Origin: Algoriphagus aestuarii
GTDB taxonomy: Bacteria; Bacteroidota; Bacteroidia; Cytophagales; Cyclobacteriaceae
Length of the DNA: 60,350 nucleotides
Assembly: GCA_017051695.1 (NCBI GenBank)
Contig: JAFIDK010000011.1
Location: 1-60,350 of the forward strand
Direction of reading: 5' to 3'
The notes under the pieces were generated by a model. It had not been told where the DNA came from and did no database searches. It saw only the letters and a list, made by a program, of their open reading frames with translations. A program made the position numbers and the translations under genes. Within the stretch, counting starts at the first letter, position 1; the number at the start of each line of letters is the position of its first letter. Positions 53,701 to 60,350 of this stretch are shown here, piece by piece.

Positions 53701-56700
53701 CACAGCACCTGCCCTGGATCTGGTGAAGACCGCCAGTCCGAAGGTCTTTGTGAATGCGGGGGAAGTGGTGACTTATACCTTTGAAGTGACCAATGTGGGC
53801 AACGTGACCTTGAACAATGTGGCATTGAGCGATCCGCTGATCCCATATAGTCAGTCAGTAGGAACCATGGCTCCAGGCGACAGCCAGACCTTCACGGCGA
53901 CTTATACGCTGACCCAGACAGACATCAACAATCAATTCCTGATCAACACCGCTACAGTGACAGGAACTGCCCCTGACAACAGCACGGCAAGTGCCACGGA
54001 CAGGGCCCTGATCGCGGCCCAAGACTTCGGTGCAATCGAAGTGGACAAGGTATCGCTGCACAAGGTTTATAGTGCAGTCGACGAAGTGATAGACTACCAA
54101 ATCACAGTTACCAACATTGGCAACGTGACTGTCACAGGAGTGGTATTGACCGATGACCTGACAGGATTTACCCAGAGCATCGGCACGATGGATCCGGGAG
54201 ATGCATCGGTGTACACGACCACCTATACGGTGACTCAGGCAGACCTGAATGCAGGTATTATCACGAATATTGCATCAGCAAGTGGGGTTGAAGACACTCC
54301 ACTGGCAAGACCGGTGAGCGATATGGATAATGCTGTGTCTGTGGCCAGAAGGCAGCCGGGGATCAAAATTGATAAACAGAGCAGCACGGCAAACTATGCC
54401 CAGCCTGGCGATGTGATCGACTATACCTTGACGGTTACCAATATTGGAAATGTGACTCTGGATAATATTGTACTGGATGACCAGTTGACAGGAATTACCC
54501 AAGTGTCATTGAACGATCTGTTACCTGGAGCATCTACAGTAATAGCGACCAGCTATACCGTTACCCAGGCAGACATAGATGCCGGCAAGGTGGATAACAT
54601 TGCCAGCGTAAACGGAGAAGGTCCTGGAGGTAGAACAGTGTCTTCTATGGATAGCGAATCGGTTCCAGCAGTACGAGCAGGCGGTATTCAGTTGATCAAA
54701 ACAGCCACACCTAAGCTCTACGTCAGAGCCGGTCAGGTGATAAATTATACTTTGGAAGTGACCAATACGGGTAACCTGACTCTGGACAATGTGACTTTGA
54801 CTGATCCGTTGACGAACCTGACCCAGAATATAGGAACCCTGAATCCAGGAGCAGCGAGTACAATTCCGACGAGCTACACTATTGTGCAGTCCGATGTGGA
54901 CAATGGCACGGTAAGCAACACGGCGACTGCGGAAGGTACCGATCCGTTCAATAGTACCCTGAGCACGACAGACAATGAAGTGGTCAGGGCGATCGGGGTA
55001 TCCCAGCTTCAGCTGAGCAAGACGGCAGATGTACCGACCTATGACCAGGAGGGGGATGTGATCACTTATACGCTTGTTGTTAGAAACGGGGGCAACCTTG
55101 TTCTGAACAATGTGGTGGTGACCGATCCGCTGACCGGGCTTACCCAAACGGTGGGTACGCTCCAGCCACAGCAAACAGCGAGTGTGACCGAGACCTATTC
55201 GGTGACCCAGTCAGACGTGGATGCTGGATCTGTGGTGAACATCGCCACGGCGACAGGCACTGACAGCCGAGGCACGGACAAGACTGCCTCAGCTACGGCT
55301 ACTGTCACTTCGGTTCAGAACCCTAGTCTAGACTTGACCAAGTCTGCCGACAGATCTACTTACCAGCAGGATGGCGAAATAATCACATATACCTTAGAAG
55401 TAGAAAATACTGGAAATGTGACATTGACTAATGTGACCATTGTAGATCCATTGACAGGAATGAATCAAGTGGTTGGCACTTTGACACCAAGTCAAACAGA
55501 GTCCTTCACTAGTACTTATACAGTAACATTGGCAGACTTGAACCTTGGTACTATCTACAATCAGGCTACTGCAACTGGACAAGATCCTAAGAGCGCGACC
55601 CTGTTTGATGTAGACGACCTGACTTTGGTAGCTTTATCTGCCCCAGCTATAGAACTGGTGAAAGAGGCTAATCCAAAAATATTTGTCAATGCTGGTGAGG
55701 TAGTTACTTATACTCTTGAGGTGACCAATGTGGGTAATGTCTCCTTGAATAATGTGATAGTTTCCGATCCTTTGACCAATTTCAGTCAGAATATCGGTAC
55801 CCTAGATCCATTACAAAGCCAAGTGCTTACCAGTACCTATACTTTGTCCCAGGCTGATATTAACCGTGGAATTTTGATCAATACGGCTACTGCCACAGGT
55901 ATTGCCCCAGATCAAAGTACTGCGACAGATATAGACCGGGCCATTATCACTGCGAGGGATATAGGAGCAATTGAAGTAGTGAAATCAACTAATACTCCTG
56001 TTTATACCAATGCGAATGATGTTTTGACTTACAATCTTGAAGTTAGAAACATTGGTAATGTGACCTTGGATAATGTGGTCCTGACTGATGATTTGACACT
56101 GACTAATGTGTCGATTGGCACAATGGCTCCGAATGCGGTTACCGTGATTCCAACAAGTTATACAGTAACCCAGCAAGATGTGGATGCAGGATCTGTGACA
56201 AATACGGCCTCTGTAACCGGAGTGGAAGCTACCACGATAGGCAGAAGCGTAAGTGATCAGGATAATGCTGTTTCTATTGCCAGACAAGGCTCATCCATAG
56301 ATCTGGTCAAAACAGCTTTGGTTTCCAGCTATAATGCTGTTGGAAATGTAATCCCATATGAGCTCACAGTTACCAACACAGGAAATGTGACTCTTTCGAA
56401 TGTAACCTTGACAGATCCGCTGACCGGACTGAATCAGGCCATCGGTACCATGGCACCTGCTCAAGCAGTGACAGTAACTGAAAGCTATACCATTGCCCAG
56501 TCTGATATCGACTCAGGCTCTGTGGTGAATGTAGCGACTGTAACTGCGACGGATGCGACCAATGTGAACTTAAGCGACACTGCGACTGCGACTGTGACTG
56601 CAAACCAGTCCTCTGGCGTTGATTTGACTAAAACAGCCGATGTGACAACCTACAACCAGGTGGGTGATGTCATTACCTATACTTTGACCGTAACCAATAC

Positions 56701-59700
56701 GGGTAACGAGACCTTGGACAATGTAACCTTGACAGATCCATTGACCGGACTGAATCAAGCCATCGGTACCATGGCACCAGCCCAAGTAGTGACAGTATCT
56801 GAAAGTTATACCATCACGCAATCTGATATTGATACTGGTTCGGTAGTGAACGTAGCGACAGTTACCGCGACGGATGCAACCAATGCGAACTTAAGCGACA
56901 CTGCCACTGCGACTGTGACTGCAAACCAGTCCTCTGGCATTGATCTGACGAAAACAGCAGATGTATCCACTTACGATCAAGTGGGTGATGTCATTACCTA
57001 TACTTTGACCGTAACCAATACGGGTAACGAGACCTTGGACAATGTGACCTTGACAGATCCATTGACCGGACTGAATCAAGCCATCGGTACCATGGCACCT
57101 GCCCAAGTAGTGACAGTAACAGAAAGCTATACCATCACGCAATCTGATATTGACAATGGTTCAGTAGTGAACGTGGCGACAGTTACCGCGACGGATGCAA
57201 CCAATGCGAACTTAAGCGACACTGCTACTGCGACTGTGACTGCGAACCAGTCTTCTGGAATTGCTTTGACCAAAACGGCCGATGTATCCACTTACGATCA
57301 AGTGGGTGATGTGATTACGTATACATTGACCGTGACCAATACTGGCAACGAGACCTTGACCGGAGTGACCTTGACTGATCCGCTGACCGGACTGAATCAA
57401 GCCATCGGTACCATGGCACCAGCCCAATTTGTGACAGTAACTGAAAGTTATACCATCACGCAATCTGATATTGATACTGGTTCGGTAGTGAACGTAGCGA
57501 CAGTTACCGCGACGGATGCAACCAATGCGAACTTAAGCGACACTGCGACTGTGACTGTGACTGCGAACCAGTCTTCTGGAATTGCCTTGATGAAAACAGC
57601 AGTCGTAGCTACCTACGACCAGGTGGGTGATGTAGTCACTTATACCTTGACTGTGACCAATACAGGCAACGAAACACTGGACAATGTGACCTTGACAGAT
57701 CCATTGACCGGATTGAATCAAGCCATCGGCACCATGGCACCTGCTCAAATAGTGACAGTAACCGAAAGCTATACCATCACTCAATCTGATATTGATACTG
57801 GTTCGGTGGTGAACGTGGCGACAGTTACCGCGACGGATGCGACCAATGCGAACTTAAGCGACACTGCGACTGCTATTGTAACAGCGGTTCAGTCTTCTGC
57901 CATTGATCTGACGAAAACAGCCAATGTAACAACTTATGATCAAGTGGGTGATGTGATCACTTATACAATTGTGGTTACGAATACAGGTAATACAACTCTA
58001 GTAAATGCACTGATCACAGATCCATTATCAGGATTAGTAGAAACGTACCCAATGATGACGGTAGGAGAAACAGTCACTTATACGACAACTTATACTGTAA
58101 CTGAATCCGACTTGCAGACTGGAAGTATTACCAATACAGCATCTGTTGTTGCGCAGGATCCTGCTGGAAATGATATCGATGCCAGTGATAATGCGGTTGT
58201 AGTGACAGATGCACAGCCAGGTATTGAAATTGTAAAAACCGCAGATAAAGATGTGGTGATTGCAAGCGGCCAGGTCATCAATTATACGCTGACAGTAACA
58301 AATACCGGAAATGTTGATTTGGTTGATATACAAGTGACAGATCCTTTGACTGGATTAGATGAAACAATTGCGAGTCTTTCTCCACAAGAATCAATGGATT
58401 TTATCACCACTTATACCGTAACTGAAGCGGATGTTGACGCAAGTGATCCGATTGTCAACATTGCATATGTGACAGCTTCAAATCCGGTAGGTCCTGATCC
58501 ATTGACTGATGAGGATGATGCCGTTACCCGCATAGAATGTAATGGCGAGACTTTGGTAACTGGACTTCTTTATCATATTGTAGGTCAGGAGCCATTACCA
58601 AATGTCCCAGTTGTTCTTCTCCCTGGACAAAATACAGCTGGAGATACCTTGATCAGTGTGACAAACAGCTTCGGCAGATATGAGTTTGTTGGGGTGGCTG
58701 TAGGTGACTACCGCATCAAAGTGTTAGATGAAAACCTTGAGATCAATCAAAGCTTAAGAGCCATAGATGGTGATGAAGCTGAGATTACTGTATCTCCATG
58801 TAACTATAACCCGGTTGATTTCCGATATGCTAGAACAGGTTCTGGACCAGTTGCTAACAATCCATTCTTAAGAGGATTTATCTGGTACGATGTCAATGGA
58901 GATGGTATCCAGAATGAATGGTACGATGCAAATGGTGATGGAGAAGTGACCCAAAACTTCATCACAATTGGACAACCAATCAATATTTACAGTTGGGAAT
59001 GGTTTGACCTAAATGGCGATGGAAGCTATGAAGGTCCAGAAAATGAAGGCGAGTTGAACAAAGCCGGATTCGGAAATCCAGCTGGCCAGAATATTTCTAT
59101 CAAAGGACCTGATGGCTACGAGGCAATGGCTACTGTTGGCCAGCTTGGTAATTGGAAACATGAGTTGACCCAGTTGCTTCCATATGGTGAGTATGAAGTG
59201 ACTTTGGTAACTGATCCGGTTTTTGACGGAAATGGATTAAGACTGGGCGCTTCAGGTCTGGTAAAAGTACTTCCAGATCCTTCCGGAAGGGTGACAGAAA
59301 CAGAAGCAGCTAATCGTTTGGTTTGTGAAGTCACTACCCCAATAGTTCAAACCGGTTCAGTAACTCTTCAGAATCCTACCAACTTCAACTTTGATTATGG
59401 ATTGAGATGCTTCTTAGTAGATGATGAAGTGAATTTGGCAGTTGAGAAAACTTCCTTAGAAGCTGAGATCTACGAAGGGGATGAATTCATTTATGAGGTG
59501 ACAGTAAGTAATATTGGAGGCACGGATGCCACTGAGGTTATACTAGTAGACGAGCTTCCGCAAAATGTCACCTATGTGAGTGATGAGGTGATTGAAAATA
59601 GCAGCGATGCAGAAATTAGTACTGTTGTAACTGGAAATAGAATTACCTGGACCATTCCTTCCTTTGCATCAGACGCTGTGTTGGTTATCAGCATCAAAGT

Positions 59701-60073
59701 AAAAGCGGGAGATGCGGGTATTATTACGAATATCGCCGAGGTATCTGCCAATGAGACAGATACAGACGAGATGGATAATCAGGACGATGATGTCAATGAG
59801 ATCTTACCTTTCCATATTCCAAATGTCATAACACCTACGACTCTGGATGGAGACAATGATACCTTTGAAATCAAAGGCCTTGGCAAGTTTGTCAGCAATG
59901 ACCTCGTCATCTTCAATAGATATGGGGATCATGTATTCGAGGCAGATAATTACCAAAATGACTGGGATGCCCCTGGACAAATAGCCGGTACTTACTTCTA
60001 CATTTTAAATACTGTAGACAAAGACGGAGGCAAGCATGAGTTCAAGGGTTGGATACAAGTAATCAAAGATTAG
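29786..60073 (+). CDS. Giant T9SS type B surface protein 2 (LamG / lectin-like module / DUF7507 repeats / SdrD-B-like / CHU_C), 10095 aa
   Basis: About 1.05 MDa, paralogous in plan to giant protein 1. Order by residue: signal peptide 1-26 (LSA|QD); LamG ~28-205 and ~245-405; lectin-like/KYGITL modules A'-E' at ~472, 882, 1292, 1708 and 2118; two DUF7507-type units ~2536-2764; modules F' and G' ~2765 and ~3176; 55 tandem DUF7507-type units ~3592-9582; a carboxypeptidase-regulatory plus SdrD-B-like region ~9583-9881 with acidic loops [20 protein letters not shown] and [10 protein letters not shown], likely calcium-binding; DUF11 ~9882-10007; CHU_C ~10008-10095. Start: ATG overlapping the upstream stop (ATGA). 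CHU_C predicts Sec/T9SS type B export; the downstream PorP/SprF is the expected partner. Only eight cysteines were seen, one of them in the signal peptide and three in the SdrD-like base. A glycan-binding adhesin role is inferred, not shown. Confidence 0.96.
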   Translation: MKLKLQAIVKSLVVACMLIYSSTLSAQDVTVNLNGTSQYAEVAHNSSLNTNSFTVEAWTLITGGAGSFRAVVSNRNTGAQQGYVIYADNLNAWRVWVGTGGGFHELNGPAVELNRWTHVALSYDGTNMRLYIDGNLEATAAVSYSPNPNQPARIGAGHSGTNTPTFYFPGDIDEVRFWNAQITDKQIRANLFKDLSPTETNLVADYKFDVSSTTLTNSCTNVAGLNGTVHNAPNFYPSSIANPANSLDFDGTNDYVSVPYNANLNPTDITISAWAKVTGGAGTYRAVVSTKNSSFQGYVLYAANDDHWQFWIGTGSGWRTITSTSPITLNKWTHLQGVYNSSTNVMEFFVDGIFAGNSTSGSNSVNPNHQLFIGASDNVGSPGFFFHGEIADVKLWGTHKPYADVASTFLSYDPISDPDIRAYYPFDQGLSAGSNGFLKRLYDLAGGHNGVLNTFTLSGSASNFIAANPKPPEVIYSAELWLKADEGVTENAGNLTGWTDQSGINTFTKAGTVGYNQNQVNFNPTVSLANTGGGTPSNRLDGNTSISVVEGFAVYKTNSPSQLTVVGSTNNGTTFSKLFFGGFGSNPNLVYATDGEFNVVQTYPNTNLSLKYTLNNIDVSLTTAPYGKARVDGDSVVVSHGVATDFSTVTMIPMIGGSANTWSALDGDIAEIMLFPNSLSAENRLIIQSYLAIKYGITLPNTVAAYLASDSTMVWNNTTYWHDVFGIGKDDINRLNQSSSNSINTGSGDGTGQSGLGNVVLSNPSSLDDGDFLMVGHDNAALTEQSNEVPLNLSGSIRIGREWLVKQTGDVGTVNLTFDINGLTVTGTTASDFKLLIDADGDFTTGATEVDATALAAGIVSFDGVTLTDGNYFTLISSAKVSLFSAAKLWLKADAGATNSGANLSGWVDQVGINTFTVTGTPGYQANAINFNPIVSFDNQEGVTQLPGDRLNGDTEISFVSGFAVYKKGVDEYGTIVGGVNPGADFGKAIFGGRSTNTYVANGNSMAFNAFTNPASFSQSTIVHFDVSLSTTPFASANVNGIDQSVRTAGIGFNSFSFTPMIGGTNNGGNANGWPQFQGDVAEIVLYPTSLNEPEKLKIQSYLAVKYGITLDPSVTNYLASDSTIIWNDASHWHDVFGIGKDDTSGLEQTQSNSINTGSGDGTGQSGKGNIVISNPSSLDDLDFLMVGHDNAALTEQSNEVPASLAGAKRIGREWLVKHTGDVGTVNLSFDITGLTVSGTTAANFKLLIDADGDFSTGATVVDATALTGGVVSFDGVTLANGNYFTIITDLSIVIIASPNLWFKANMGVTAGATFSWANSGTMVGADATQSTGQSQPSYATSGQSMVNFNPTVSFDGTDDILETAPIGEVLGSSTGGVYSGSQFVVFRRIDGNPSLGNQPAYFYSNSSTSAYPEWKVGAAIGGIVAQQGQGMYGGNVLANDVAMLDLVGSISASTNTLSYANGGVSHNNSIGGFNDIPTPYPFRIAATTNSFAEIDVAEILVYNRALTPHDRLKVQSYLAIKYGVTLPNSVAAYLASDSTVVWDNTTYWHDVFGIGKDTTIGLSQAQSNSINTGSGDGTGQSGKGNIVISNPSSLADGDFLMIGHDNGALAEQSNEVPASLAGAQRIGREWLVKHTGDVGTVNLSFDITGLTVTGTTATNFKLLIDADGDFSTGSTVVDATALTGGVVSFDGITLADGNYFTILSGAQVSVFSSANLWLKADIGTTPSSGTLTSWLDQTGNSAPAIEDAPQIGTQKVNFQPSVSFDGTDDGVTIPYSPNLNTPNFTINIVTVKPNSNSGGHLIDTYDNSTSGAGYLLGATGSGSTQRYYLVIKDGNSRSNIEVRNISLDKWSILTIKYDGTNCNFYVDGQLLGTAPVASYIPNNVKPYHISYGLNGSNPSFFHPGDIAEFSHYPSGLSVSDQAKVQSYLAIKYGITLDVSATNYIASDGTVVWDNTTYWNDVFGIGRDNNSTLNQTQSNSTNTGSGDGTGQSGMGNIVISNPSSLDDGDYLMIGHDNGALTEQATEVPASLAGSQRIGRKWLVKHTGDVGTVDLTFDVNGLTVTGTTAPEFKLLVDADGDFSTGATVVDATSLTGGVVSFDGVTLANGNYFTILSGAQVSVFSSTNLWLKADAGTTPSSGTLSAWADQSGNFTPSILNNPQIGTQKVNFQPSVTFDGSNDGVSIPYSPELNTPNFTINMVTVNADPVAGGALLSNFDFRAGSSAGYFLTTSSTGGGTARKWDFSIKNSTGTPRIEVNNLPPVQWSILTIKYNGTDCNFYLDGQLLGTVPVGSYIQNTFQNYSIGYSLNGGAPAFFYKGDLAEFSHYPSGLSVSDQARVQSYLAIKYGITLDVSATNYIASDGTVVWDNTTYWNDVFGIGRDNNSTLNQTQSNSTNTGSGDGTGQSGKGNIVISNPSSLDDGDYLMIGHDNGALTEQLTDMPSGLVMFRLGREWKVKRTGDPGTVDLVFDFNGISTSGGTTDVNNYRLLIDEDGDGDFTTGTVQQIVPNAFGSPKLIFNGVNIPDGAVLAFATGQASADWTLTSSTTSTDYTSAGELISYRLLLENTGALDITGISVTDPNSTVSSTIVGDVAPVGTLAAGEIWTLSATRTITQADIDAGTISNTHTATGSSTLGSMTPAVSNPIILTTTRNPSWTLNKTANSPFFTNVGDVVGYNLVLTNTGNVSISGVSVSDPGSTVSSTFTGDSAPLNVLDPGESWTYTASYTITAAEMTAQTFTNTATANGNSPVGAMPAVQGSATVTYKAFPGGISGPDLWLKGDEGVLPASGTVTQWQDQAGRNNFTVSGNPQTGSTKLNFYNTIDFDGQGDWFTGNKDITFQTAYIVLKRNNTNFGSTPISAVNKAPGDGTIGNSGYVMKGDNMGTGNNQGFTDQLYFRSTGNLGIEKARIGIVEIVPDQGATGSKTFIDGKFFSTVSLAGQGSVMKTFTDIPYIGRSQDNGGVDAFNGQMAEILMFAASHTDVERLKIETYLAIKYGITLDPSVTNYVASDGTVIWDNTTYWNDVFGIGKDDNSALEQTQSNSINTGSGDGTGQSGKGNLTIGSPSSLDDGDFLLVGHNNDALAGQTTEVPAGLNGSSRIAREWLVKQTGDVGTIDLTFDFSGLADAGSRVSDFKLLIDSDGDFSSGASIVNANSITGSQVTFDGVTLSDATYFTLIIKEALFSSSTLWYRADAGVTTGATFTWDNSGKINQAAATSTGSATPTYNSVSGPEQFNFNPSISFDGIDDFLLTGNLSDVIGSSGGVFTSTQFLVYNERQPENRTVYNIISPSGVYKIGFNTNFSMIQTNMVAQTTKAGIGGGQQRLIDMTASTSSSSGSTLNINANGEPGQVTGGTFSDSGDNLPLNIGSSNLFFSKVDVAEIIVFPSVLSPTDRLKVQSYLALKYGITLGNNVTDFEFLSSDGTSIWTIDPTYRFDIFGIGKDDASGLNQTKSNNANLGSGDGTGKSGTGNIVISNPSSLNDGDFLLIGHKSGALSENYNELPAGMYRPRLAREWKVQRTGDPGTVTLEFDFNGLTVSGGTTELSNYLLLIDSDGDGDFTTGTVQQIVPDAFGSPKLIFNNLNLPDNAVITFVTGPADPEWTLTKSSTSTDYDTNGELIDYELILTNTGAVPISGVTINDPLATVDNSNFTGDAAPLDTLDVGESWTYTATYAVTQADIDAGTITNIATATGTPAAGTLADAISNAVTLNAIATPNVSLSKSSSKSTYDSLGEVIDYEIVLENTGNVSITNVVVTDANATISSTISGDAAPVGTLDVGESWTYSAVHTVTQADLDAGSLSNVASISGTPAGGTLPDEASNQVTLQAIQNPNWSLTKSNLTTSYASPGDVISYEIMLENTGNVSISGVTVTDPNTTISTTITGDAAPTGSLDIGEIWTYTATHTVTQADIDAGIYSNTATATGTPAGGILPDAVSNQVLVAADVTPELTVDKTSPDLNYSQVGSYISYTVKVENTGNVSISNLVVTDPLATTGPTYVSGDTGSDDVMSPGETWVYTLTHQVTQADLDAGQIVNTATADGTPSQGTLMPATGTHTIDAVKNPDINIIKSANKTGYSQAGETIEYYLNINNTGNVTLNGFTVEDVNTGDTFPVASITPGQTQTYTVTYTVTQADIDAGSIDNVASVTGTDPNGDPLDKGDDLVINASQTPRIAIDKSTTTTQFANAGEVIPYIIHVENDGNITINNPVVTDPNADTGPTYISGDVANTGVLDVGEIWTYEASHTVTQADVDAGSFSNTATANGTPAAGTLTPETSTVTTPGDQDPDWTVEKINTNSPSEFTNAGEILTYDIVVTNSGNISISNTNVYDPKASTGPTYVSGDVANTGVLDVGEAWTYAASYTVTQADVDAGGFTNAATIDGASVIGPMPEKVDDITVPATNSPSWTLDKSASQPTYDQANQTITYTFVLDNTGNVTISNVVLADPNVTTGPTLQSGDTNSNNKLEPSESWIYTATYQITQADIDAGSFTNTATATGTPSQGTLSSVNASETITADKNPEITVNKSVSPTTYSTPGTVITYKLEVTNSGNMTLTGVDVDDPEINLSQTIPTLTPGQTRSLTGTYTVTQADIDNGSLSNTLTASGTDPDGNTIEDDTQVDANAIQNPNVQILKTSSASGYTNAGEVIDFTIVIANTGNVTLDDLNVTDPTTGLDVTRPTLAPGQGYTVHTSYTVTQADVDNGSITNTASIDALDPNNNPVNGTDDVTITGAFTPTIDISKTVLNSGYDQAGDILDYVIVIENTGNVDLSAVEITDQLTGDDITVGDMSPGQSLTYTLHYTVTQADVNAGSITNSATVEGTDPKGGTATDTDDDVLNGAQNPKLTLEKSNVNDINAVGDIIEYQFVVTNTGNVTIEDIEVNDPLTTPSTIAVGDLDPGQSATVTAYYTATQADIDSGNVINTATATGQDPNGNDINDTDTNWIDGNPNPRIEIEKSASAFGYSFAGEVITYKIVVTNNGNTALQNVMVEDAKLGLSDNIGTLPPNKSITYNPSYIVTQQDLDLGEIQNFATVTADAPGQGTTVSDADVVIILGSQTPKISLKKQALTTGYDTAGDLIEYEFTLTNTGNVTLSNVRVEDPLIGATPLVIPDMAPGATITRVVSYTVTQNDVNAGSVTNTAQAEATGPKGQRVFSSDNAIVDAAQNPNIIFVKTSTPKVVDAVGDVITYTLRVANTGNISMLNVHVTDPLVNLDETIVRLDPNQVQTYTSTYTVTQADLDAGLIQNDAQLAATDANNNTYNKNSSTTTNVDQNPQISISKAADVSIFDAEGDIINYTISVENSGNISVNNLQVSDPKTNAPTYVSGDTGGDNVLSPGEVWVYTTSYTVTQDDVDNGGFRNDARASGTTSTAGNVTEDTDINVPSDVQANWSLVKTVTTSPATYQAVGDVLTYQIVVTNTGNVRVSNVTVTDPKADAAPSYVSGDIDTDSKLGLTEAWTYTAEHTVTQADLDNGSFTNTATASGTLASGSIPNATDSETVTAAQNPSWTLSKVSTTQPNSYSQPGQGLSYNIIVTNNGNVTISSIAVTDPGATSGPTYRSGDVNNNQKLEVTESWTYSANYTVKQADIDAGQYENTATATGTAAGGNLADAVDNEIVPAVQTTSIEITKSVAQNGYSQVGDVLNYTIEVENTGNVTLTSVQVEDPNTGLSDVIVKMNPGDSKSYQETYTVTQTDIDRGKIENIATATGTKPDNSTISDTATEIINGAQTPGLNLLKDVLQSGYYRAGEIINYTIYVQNPGNISLFDLRVTDSKVGLDTTIAVFGPGDFARFDVDYTVTQFDVNLGRISNTASAEGRDFNNNVLVASDSKLLIGTQDPKMVVSKSTTTTNYAAVGDVIEYHVTIENTGNETLFGVRVTDPKADIITPMPIASIAPGQTVIVDAEHVVTQADIDAGQYLNIATVTATELNTNQITQQTNQVRVPAVQTPDYTVTKSSSTPNYDAPGDVIDYIFVVENTGNVTLTDVTLSDPKAQITGGNPIATLAPGQTATITAEHQVVQADVDAGQYKNSASAKAKDTNNKEVNRNSNQVTVPAIQNPILDIVKSTAQSTYSNLNEVINYQLIVTNKGNVTLSDAKVIDNTTVVAGNAFVLSPAAVRTVTATHTVTQADLDAGQIVNIATAQAKDPKNAQTSAVSNAVTVIAVQTPGLAAVKSASVQTYSQVGEVVHYNIAVKNTGNVTLSDLVTTDAKATVNAGSPITSLAPGQTLNVSASHQVTQADIDAGRIINTASVDGIDVNADPISTTTNAVTVTAVQDSDIQVTKTVNPVSYDSLNEVLTYTLIVENTGNVSLDQVNLVDPLTAVNDAIGTMAPGDTYTTTATYTVTQADLDAGSVPNIATVTGVDPNTATVTDTDREEAVGVQDPEISIQKTADVKQVSAANDQITYTFVIENTGNQTLTNVELNDSRIPFAQAIGTMLPGDVQTYSTTYTVTQADIDSGSIINPATVTGMEPGGQTVSDKDQVTVNVDQTARISLTKTGDKSSYTAVNSVINYTLVVENTGNVTLTSVNTSDPQLGIVETGTLAPGASFTYTGAHTINQADLDRGRYTNTASVRASQPSGPALTATDSWTATAVTFSRLEVKKSVTPVIYNAAGDVLNYEIVVTNNGNVTLSLVRTEDPQTGLKESELSLAPGASLTYTTTYTVTQQDVDNGSFRNVVQSTANKPDGTKVVGQDDAIALSSGRGGVELTKTALSSTYSQVDEVIQYEFTITNIGSLTLDNVQLDDNKLGYTQSVTTMAPGQTEVFTASYTVTQADIDAGSILNSATVIATDSNNRQQSDVDDAVVDASQNPQITLVKEVNPSVIAAPGVDLTYSFIVTNTGNVTLTDTKLVDSMLPGFSPTPFDLDPAQSATLTWVYQTTQADVDRGFILNFARASAIDPNLKTVSDIDNALVTVQRNGALAIQKTADVSTVSNSGEVITYTMVVTNVGNLTLNDVTTDDPMTGLSEYEVELVPGASVTYTTTYTVTQADIDAGTIVNVATAVGTTDYGVDRSDTDNATVNVQQRGGISITKTANPQVYAVPGEVITYTFVIENTGNLTLAPVNLSDAQLSLSQNFPTLAPGQMVTATATYTVTLADLNRGFIFNEATAFGTGPKGKGYRDIDTERITAANSPAIGITKTANVSTYQKAGDLVEYTLTITNTGNTSLVGVTLVDKQIPILQVKPGMVPGEVWTYTATHTITQADVNAGSLTNVATVTGFSPQGTSVNGQASVTIQANQKPAISLVKTADVNQVNAAGDVINYVLVATNTGNVTLSNVVLTDPLTGLSVNIGTMIPGQVVRNSESYQVDQDDLNAGEVINTATVSGVDPNNQPVQDDATVTVTAVQDAEITITKKSSTPVYNQSGQQVIFTLTVTNSGNVTLTDVTVTDPLTSLSTNVGDLLPGDQTNVNTTYTITQADVNNRSLVNTATAIGTDPNAATVSNTDDVTLIAIQGADVELTKTPDKTTFSNAGELITYTLVVTNPGNVTLDNVNITDPLTNLRQGIGSLNPTEIYSLTSVYTVTQNDVDAGIIHNTATVVGIDPKKQKVNDYASASVTSIQTPGIGLTKVPTPTTYSASGQQIAYQLVVTNTGNVTLTGVAVSDAGTTLSNPQVGTLAPGQTATVGAVYTVTQADVNTGNYVNTATVTGLDPNNTTQTATAIATVTAVQNPGIGLTKTPTPTDYSQPDEVISYELVVTNTGNLTLDGVTVSDPGTTLTNPQVGTLQPGQSATVTGSYTITQSDIDNGSFVNTATASGTDPNTNIQTTTATATVTANQTAALDLKKTANPHTYSQVGEQITYTLEVENTGNVTLTGVQVTDPLFGYSSPVFTLVPGQTESVSGILTITQADLDRGFVDNVATAVGTDPTNTVLTVTAPERITAGQSPAISLEKTADRLNVDQAGEVITYTLEVENTGNVTLNAVTVSDPLTGYSSPATTLDPGATATYTATYTITQVDIDAGGVLNTATATGISPSNVTVGASDDELVLANTAPALDLVKTASPKVFVNAGEVVTYTFEVTNVGNVTLNNVALSDPLIPYSQSVGTMAPGDSQTFTATYTLTQTDINNQFLINTATVTGTAPDNSTASATDRALIAAQDFGAIEVDKVSLHKVYSAVDEVIDYQITVTNIGNVTVTGVVLTDDLTGFTQSIGTMDPGDASVYTTTYTVTQADLNAGIITNIASASGVEDTPLARPVSDMDNAVSVARRQPGIKIDKQSSTANYAQPGDVIDYTLTVTNIGNVTLDNIVLDDQLTGITQVSLNDLLPGASTVIATSYTVTQADIDAGKVDNIASVNGEGPGGRTVSSMDSESVPAVRAGGIQLIKTATPKLYVRAGQVINYTLEVTNTGNLTLDNVTLTDPLTNLTQNIGTLNPGAASTIPTSYTIVQSDVDNGTVSNTATAEGTDPFNSTLSTTDNEVVRAIGVSQLQLSKTADVPTYDQEGDVITYTLVVRNGGNLVLNNVVVTDPLTGLTQTVGTLQPQQTASVTETYSVTQSDVDAGSVVNIATATGTDSRGTDKTASATATVTSVQNPSLDLTKSADRSTYQQDGEIITYTLEVENTGNVTLTNVTIVDPLTGMNQVVGTLTPSQTESFTSTYTVTLADLNLGTIYNQATATGQDPKSATLFDVDDLTLVALSAPAIELVKEANPKIFVNAGEVVTYTLEVTNVGNVSLNNVIVSDPLTNFSQNIGTLDPLQSQVLTSTYTLSQADINRGILINTATATGIAPDQSTATDIDRAIITARDIGAIEVVKSTNTPVYTNANDVLTYNLEVRNIGNVTLDNVVLTDDLTLTNVSIGTMAPNAVTVIPTSYTVTQQDVDAGSVTNTASVTGVEATTIGRSVSDQDNAVSIARQGSSIDLVKTALVSSYNAVGNVIPYELTVTNTGNVTLSNVTLTDPLTGLNQAIGTMAPAQAVTVTESYTIAQSDIDSGSVVNVATVTATDATNVNLSDTATATVTANQSSGVDLTKTADVTTYNQVGDVITYTLTVTNTGNETLDNVTLTDPLTGLNQAIGTMAPAQVVTVSESYTITQSDIDTGSVVNVATVTATDATNANLSDTATATVTANQSSGIDLTKTADVSTYDQVGDVITYTLTVTNTGNETLDNVTLTDPLTGLNQAIGTMAPAQVVTVTESYTITQSDIDNGSVVNVATVTATDATNANLSDTATATVTANQSSGIALTKTADVSTYDQVGDVITYTLTVTNTGNETLTGVTLTDPLTGLNQAIGTMAPAQFVTVTESYTITQSDIDTGSVVNVATVTATDATNANLSDTATVTVTANQSSGIALMKTAVVATYDQVGDVVTYTLTVTNTGNETLDNVTLTDPLTGLNQAIGTMAPAQIVTVTESYTITQSDIDTGSVVNVATVTATDATNANLSDTATAIVTAVQSSAIDLTKTANVTTYDQVGDVITYTIVVTNTGNTTLVNALITDPLSGLVETYPMMTVGETVTYTTTYTVTESDLQTGSITNTASVVAQDPAGNDIDASDNAVVVTDAQPGIEIVKTADKDVVIASGQVINYTLTVTNTGNVDLVDIQVTDPLTGLDETIASLSPQESMDFITTYTVTEADVDASDPIVNIAYVTASNPVGPDPLTDEDDAVTRIECNGETLVTGLLYHIVGQEPLPNVPVVLLPGQNTAGDTLISVTNSFGRYEFVGVAVGDYRIKVLDENLEINQSLRAIDGDEAEITVSPCNYNPVDFRYARTGSGPVANNPFLRGFIWYDVNGDGIQNEWYDANGDGEVTQNFITIGQPINIYSWEWFDLNGDGSYEGPENEGELNKAGFGNPAGQNISIKGPDGYEAMATVGQLGNWKHELTQLLPYGEYEVTLVTDPVFDGNGLRLGASGLVKVLPDPSGRVTETEAANRLVCEVTTPIVQTGSVTLQNPTNFNFDYGLRCFLVDDEVNLAVEKTSLEAEIYEGDEFIYEVTVSNIGGTDATEVILVDELPQNVTYVSDEVIENSSDAEISTVVTGNRITWTIPSFASDAVLVISIKVKAGDAGIITNIAEVSANETDTDEMDNQDDDVNEILPFHIPNVITPTTLDGDNDTFEIKGLGKFVSNDLVIFNRYGDHVFEADNYQNDWDAPGQIAGTYFYILNTVDKDGGKHEFKGWIQVIKD
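29867..31000 (+). other. Two N-terminal LamG/concanavalin-like jellyroll domains of giant protein 2
   Basis: First copy (~29867-30400): [14 protein letters not shown]...FTVEAWTL...[10 protein letters not shown]...[10 protein letters not shown]. Second copy (~30520-31000): [15 protein letters not shown]...ITISAWAKV...FFVDGIFAG...[10 protein letters not shown]. Both are Laminin_G_3-type. The GGAG-[ST]-[FY]-RAVVS segment is shared by the two copies, so they look like an internal duplication. Confidence 0.88.
31201..37392 (+). repeat. Five consecutive lectin-like/KYGITL modules (A'-E') of giant protein 2
   Basis: Approximate starts: A' 31201, B' 32431, C' 33661, D' 34909, E' 36139. A' and B' have the W-x-D-Q-x-G head. 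C' has an ATFSWANSG head. D' and E' carry a full LamG-like insert ([19 protein letters not shown]...FYVDGQLLG). The second halves ([40 protein letters not shown]) are strongly conserved across all five. Confidence 0.8.
37393..40560 (+). repeat. Two DUF7507-type units followed by modules F' and G' of giant protein 2
   Basis: Units at 37393-37735 and 37736-38078 match, in order and sequence, the pair at 7126-7811 of giant gene 1. The second again has ITAAEM-x-AQTFTN and a PGGI linker into module F' (38079). Module G' (39313-40560) has the ATFTWDNSG head like C'. Confidence 0.8.
40561..58532 (+). repeat. Array of 55 tandem DUF7507/DUF11-type Ig-like units, giant protein 2
   Basis: I counted 55 units by the same landmarks as in giant protein 1; mean spacing is ~327 nt (~109 aa). 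Units 1-8 and 16-18 are slightly longer variants with GPTYVSGD and WTL openings. Later units converge on the 107-aa form. With the two units before module F', the protein carries about 57 such domains. Confidence 0.9.
56285..57889 (+). repeat. Near-identical 321-bp tandem repeats in giant gene 2 (units 49-53)
   Basis: The CAG opening each unit recurs at 56606, 56927, 57248, 57569 and 57890, exactly 321 bp apart; the unit before starts near 56285. They are the same sequence class as the block at 20081-22006 in giant gene 1. Confidence 0.94.
58536..60070 (+). other. C-terminal base of giant protein 2: SdrD-B-like region, DUF11, CHU_C sorting domain
   Basis: 58536-59430: a carboxypeptidase-regulatory/SdrD-B-like part ([20 protein letters not shown]; then [20 protein letters not shown]). 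59431-59800: DUF11 ([15 protein letters not shown]), close to that of giant protein 1. 59807-60070: CHU_C with [28 protein letters not shown] and AGTYFYIL, ending GWIQVIKD. Confidence 0.9.
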
Positions 60074-60077
60074 TAGC

Positions 60078-60120
60078 TAAAAGAGGAAGGAAATTCAACA
60101 TGGTTTCCTTTCCTCTTTTA
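60078..60120 (+). terminator. Intercistronic hairpin (attenuator or leaky terminator) between giant gene 2 and PorP/SprF
   Basis: TAAAAGAGGAAGGAAA (60078-60093) pairs with 60104-60120 around a 10-nt loop with a single bulged T. The 3' arm ends CTCTTTTA. The stem starts 5 nt after the stop of giant gene 2 and ends 22 nt before the PorP/SprF start, leaving almost no room for a separate promoter. Partial read-through is therefore more likely than full termination (inference). Confidence 0.7.
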
Positions 60121-60142
60121 ATGATAAATGAATTAAATCTCT

Positions 60143-60350
60143 ATGGATATGAGAACGGTTTTAAAAACTTTCGGTGCAGCATTATTGATTTTTACCACTT
60201 TTGGAATAGGCAGAGTAAATTCTCAGCAGCTTCCGCAGTTCAGCCAGTACATATTCAACGGTCTGCACATCAACCCTGGGTATGCGGGTTACAAGGGAGA
60301 GCCTTATATCCAGAGTACTTACCGTAGCCAGTGGGTTAATTTTCCGGGAG
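60143..60350 (+). CDS. PorP/SprF-family T9SS membrane protein, N-terminal part (runs off window)
   Basis: The frame is open from ATG 60143 (MDMRTV...) to the window end, 69 codons. A second in-frame ATG at 60149 may be the true start. The signal peptide core (LKTFGAALLIFTTFGIG) has cleavage RVNS|QQ. The mature start LPQFSQYIFNGLHINPGYAGYKG is diagnostic of the PorP/SprF family: Q-[FY]-[ST]-Q-Y, then N-P-[AG]-Y-A-G. These outer-membrane proteins pair with T9SS cargo, especially type B CHU_C proteins, and are commonly encoded just downstream of them, often followed by an OmpA/PorE-type gene. In this context it is the likely surface anchor or partner of giant protein 2. Confidence 0.93.
   Translation, partial: MDMRTVLKTFGAALLIFTTFGIGRVNSQQLPQFSQYIFNGLHINPGYAGYKGEPYIQSTYRSQWVNFPG

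Noticed and set aside
56570-57784. Series of minus-strand frames of exactly 83 codons in giant gene 2
   Set aside because: They recur every 321 bp because the underlying repeat does; they are not separate genes.
548-60073. Multimodular synthetase (NRPS/PKS-like) as an explanation for the gene size
   Set aside because: None of the enzyme core motifs appear. The repeats are beta-sandwich surface domains with an export signal and a T9SS tail.
60049-60327. Plus-strand frame of 92 codons across the end of giant gene 2 and the start of the next gene
   Set aside because: It overlaps the CHU_C end, the hairpin and the PorP/SprF start in another phase; the PorP/SprF reading has clear family motifs and a signal peptide.

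Overview
This window looks like Bacteroidota chromosome, most likely a Cytophagales or Cyclobacteriaceae-type marine/aquatic bacterium. That rank is inferred from the A/T-rich leaders, the cell-surface repertoire and the type IX secretion system (T9SS) hallmarks; no marker gene is present. Two same-strand giant genes, 548-25216 (8222 aa) and 29786-60073 (10095 aa), fill about 91% of the window. Both encode exported surface proteins that end in a gliding-motility-associated C-terminal domain (CHU_C type), the sorting signal of T9SS type B cargo.

Layout: (1) 1-126 is the tail of an OmpA-family gene, followed by a strong terminator. (2) 548-25216 is giant protein 1: signal peptide, two LamG jellyroll domains, seven composite lectin-like/'KYGITL...DVFGIGKDD' modules with four interspersed DUF7507/DUF11-type units, 37 further tandem DUF7507-type units, one cadherin-like domain, one DUF11 domain and the CHU_C tail. 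(3) 25217-28107 holds a shared convergent terminator, a minus-strand membrane-anchored propeller/AraC-type regulator, and a divergent small outer-membrane beta-barrel gene with its own terminator. (4) 28108-29789 holds two small secreted-protein genes; the second overlaps the next giant gene by ATGA. (5) 29786-60073 is giant protein 2, with the same plan (2 LamG, 7 modules, 2 + 55 DUF7507-type units) but a different base: a carboxypeptidase-regulatory/SdrD-B-like region with acidic DxNGDG loops before DUF11 and CHU_C. (6) After an intercistronic hairpin, a PorP/SprF-family gene starts at 60143 and runs off the window.

Working model (inference): each giant protein is a long Ig-like stalk carrying carbohydrate-binding jellyroll heads, exported by Sec and T9SS and held at the surface by a PorP/SprF plus OmpA/PorE-type partner. 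The usual Bacteroidota order is adhesin, PorP/SprF, OmpA. The OmpA tail at the left edge and the PorP/SprF at the right edge therefore suggest several such cassettes in tandem, with giant gene 1 having no PorP/SprF immediately after it.

The most interesting signals concern how these genes evolve. There are exact 321-bp tandem repeats near the C-terminal end of both arrays, a four-unit (~1290-nt) higher-order repeat present twice in each gene, a 104-nt perfect in-frame identity between the two genes 36 kb apart, a chimeric module with a readable junction, and a ~3-kb block of raised GC inside gene 2.
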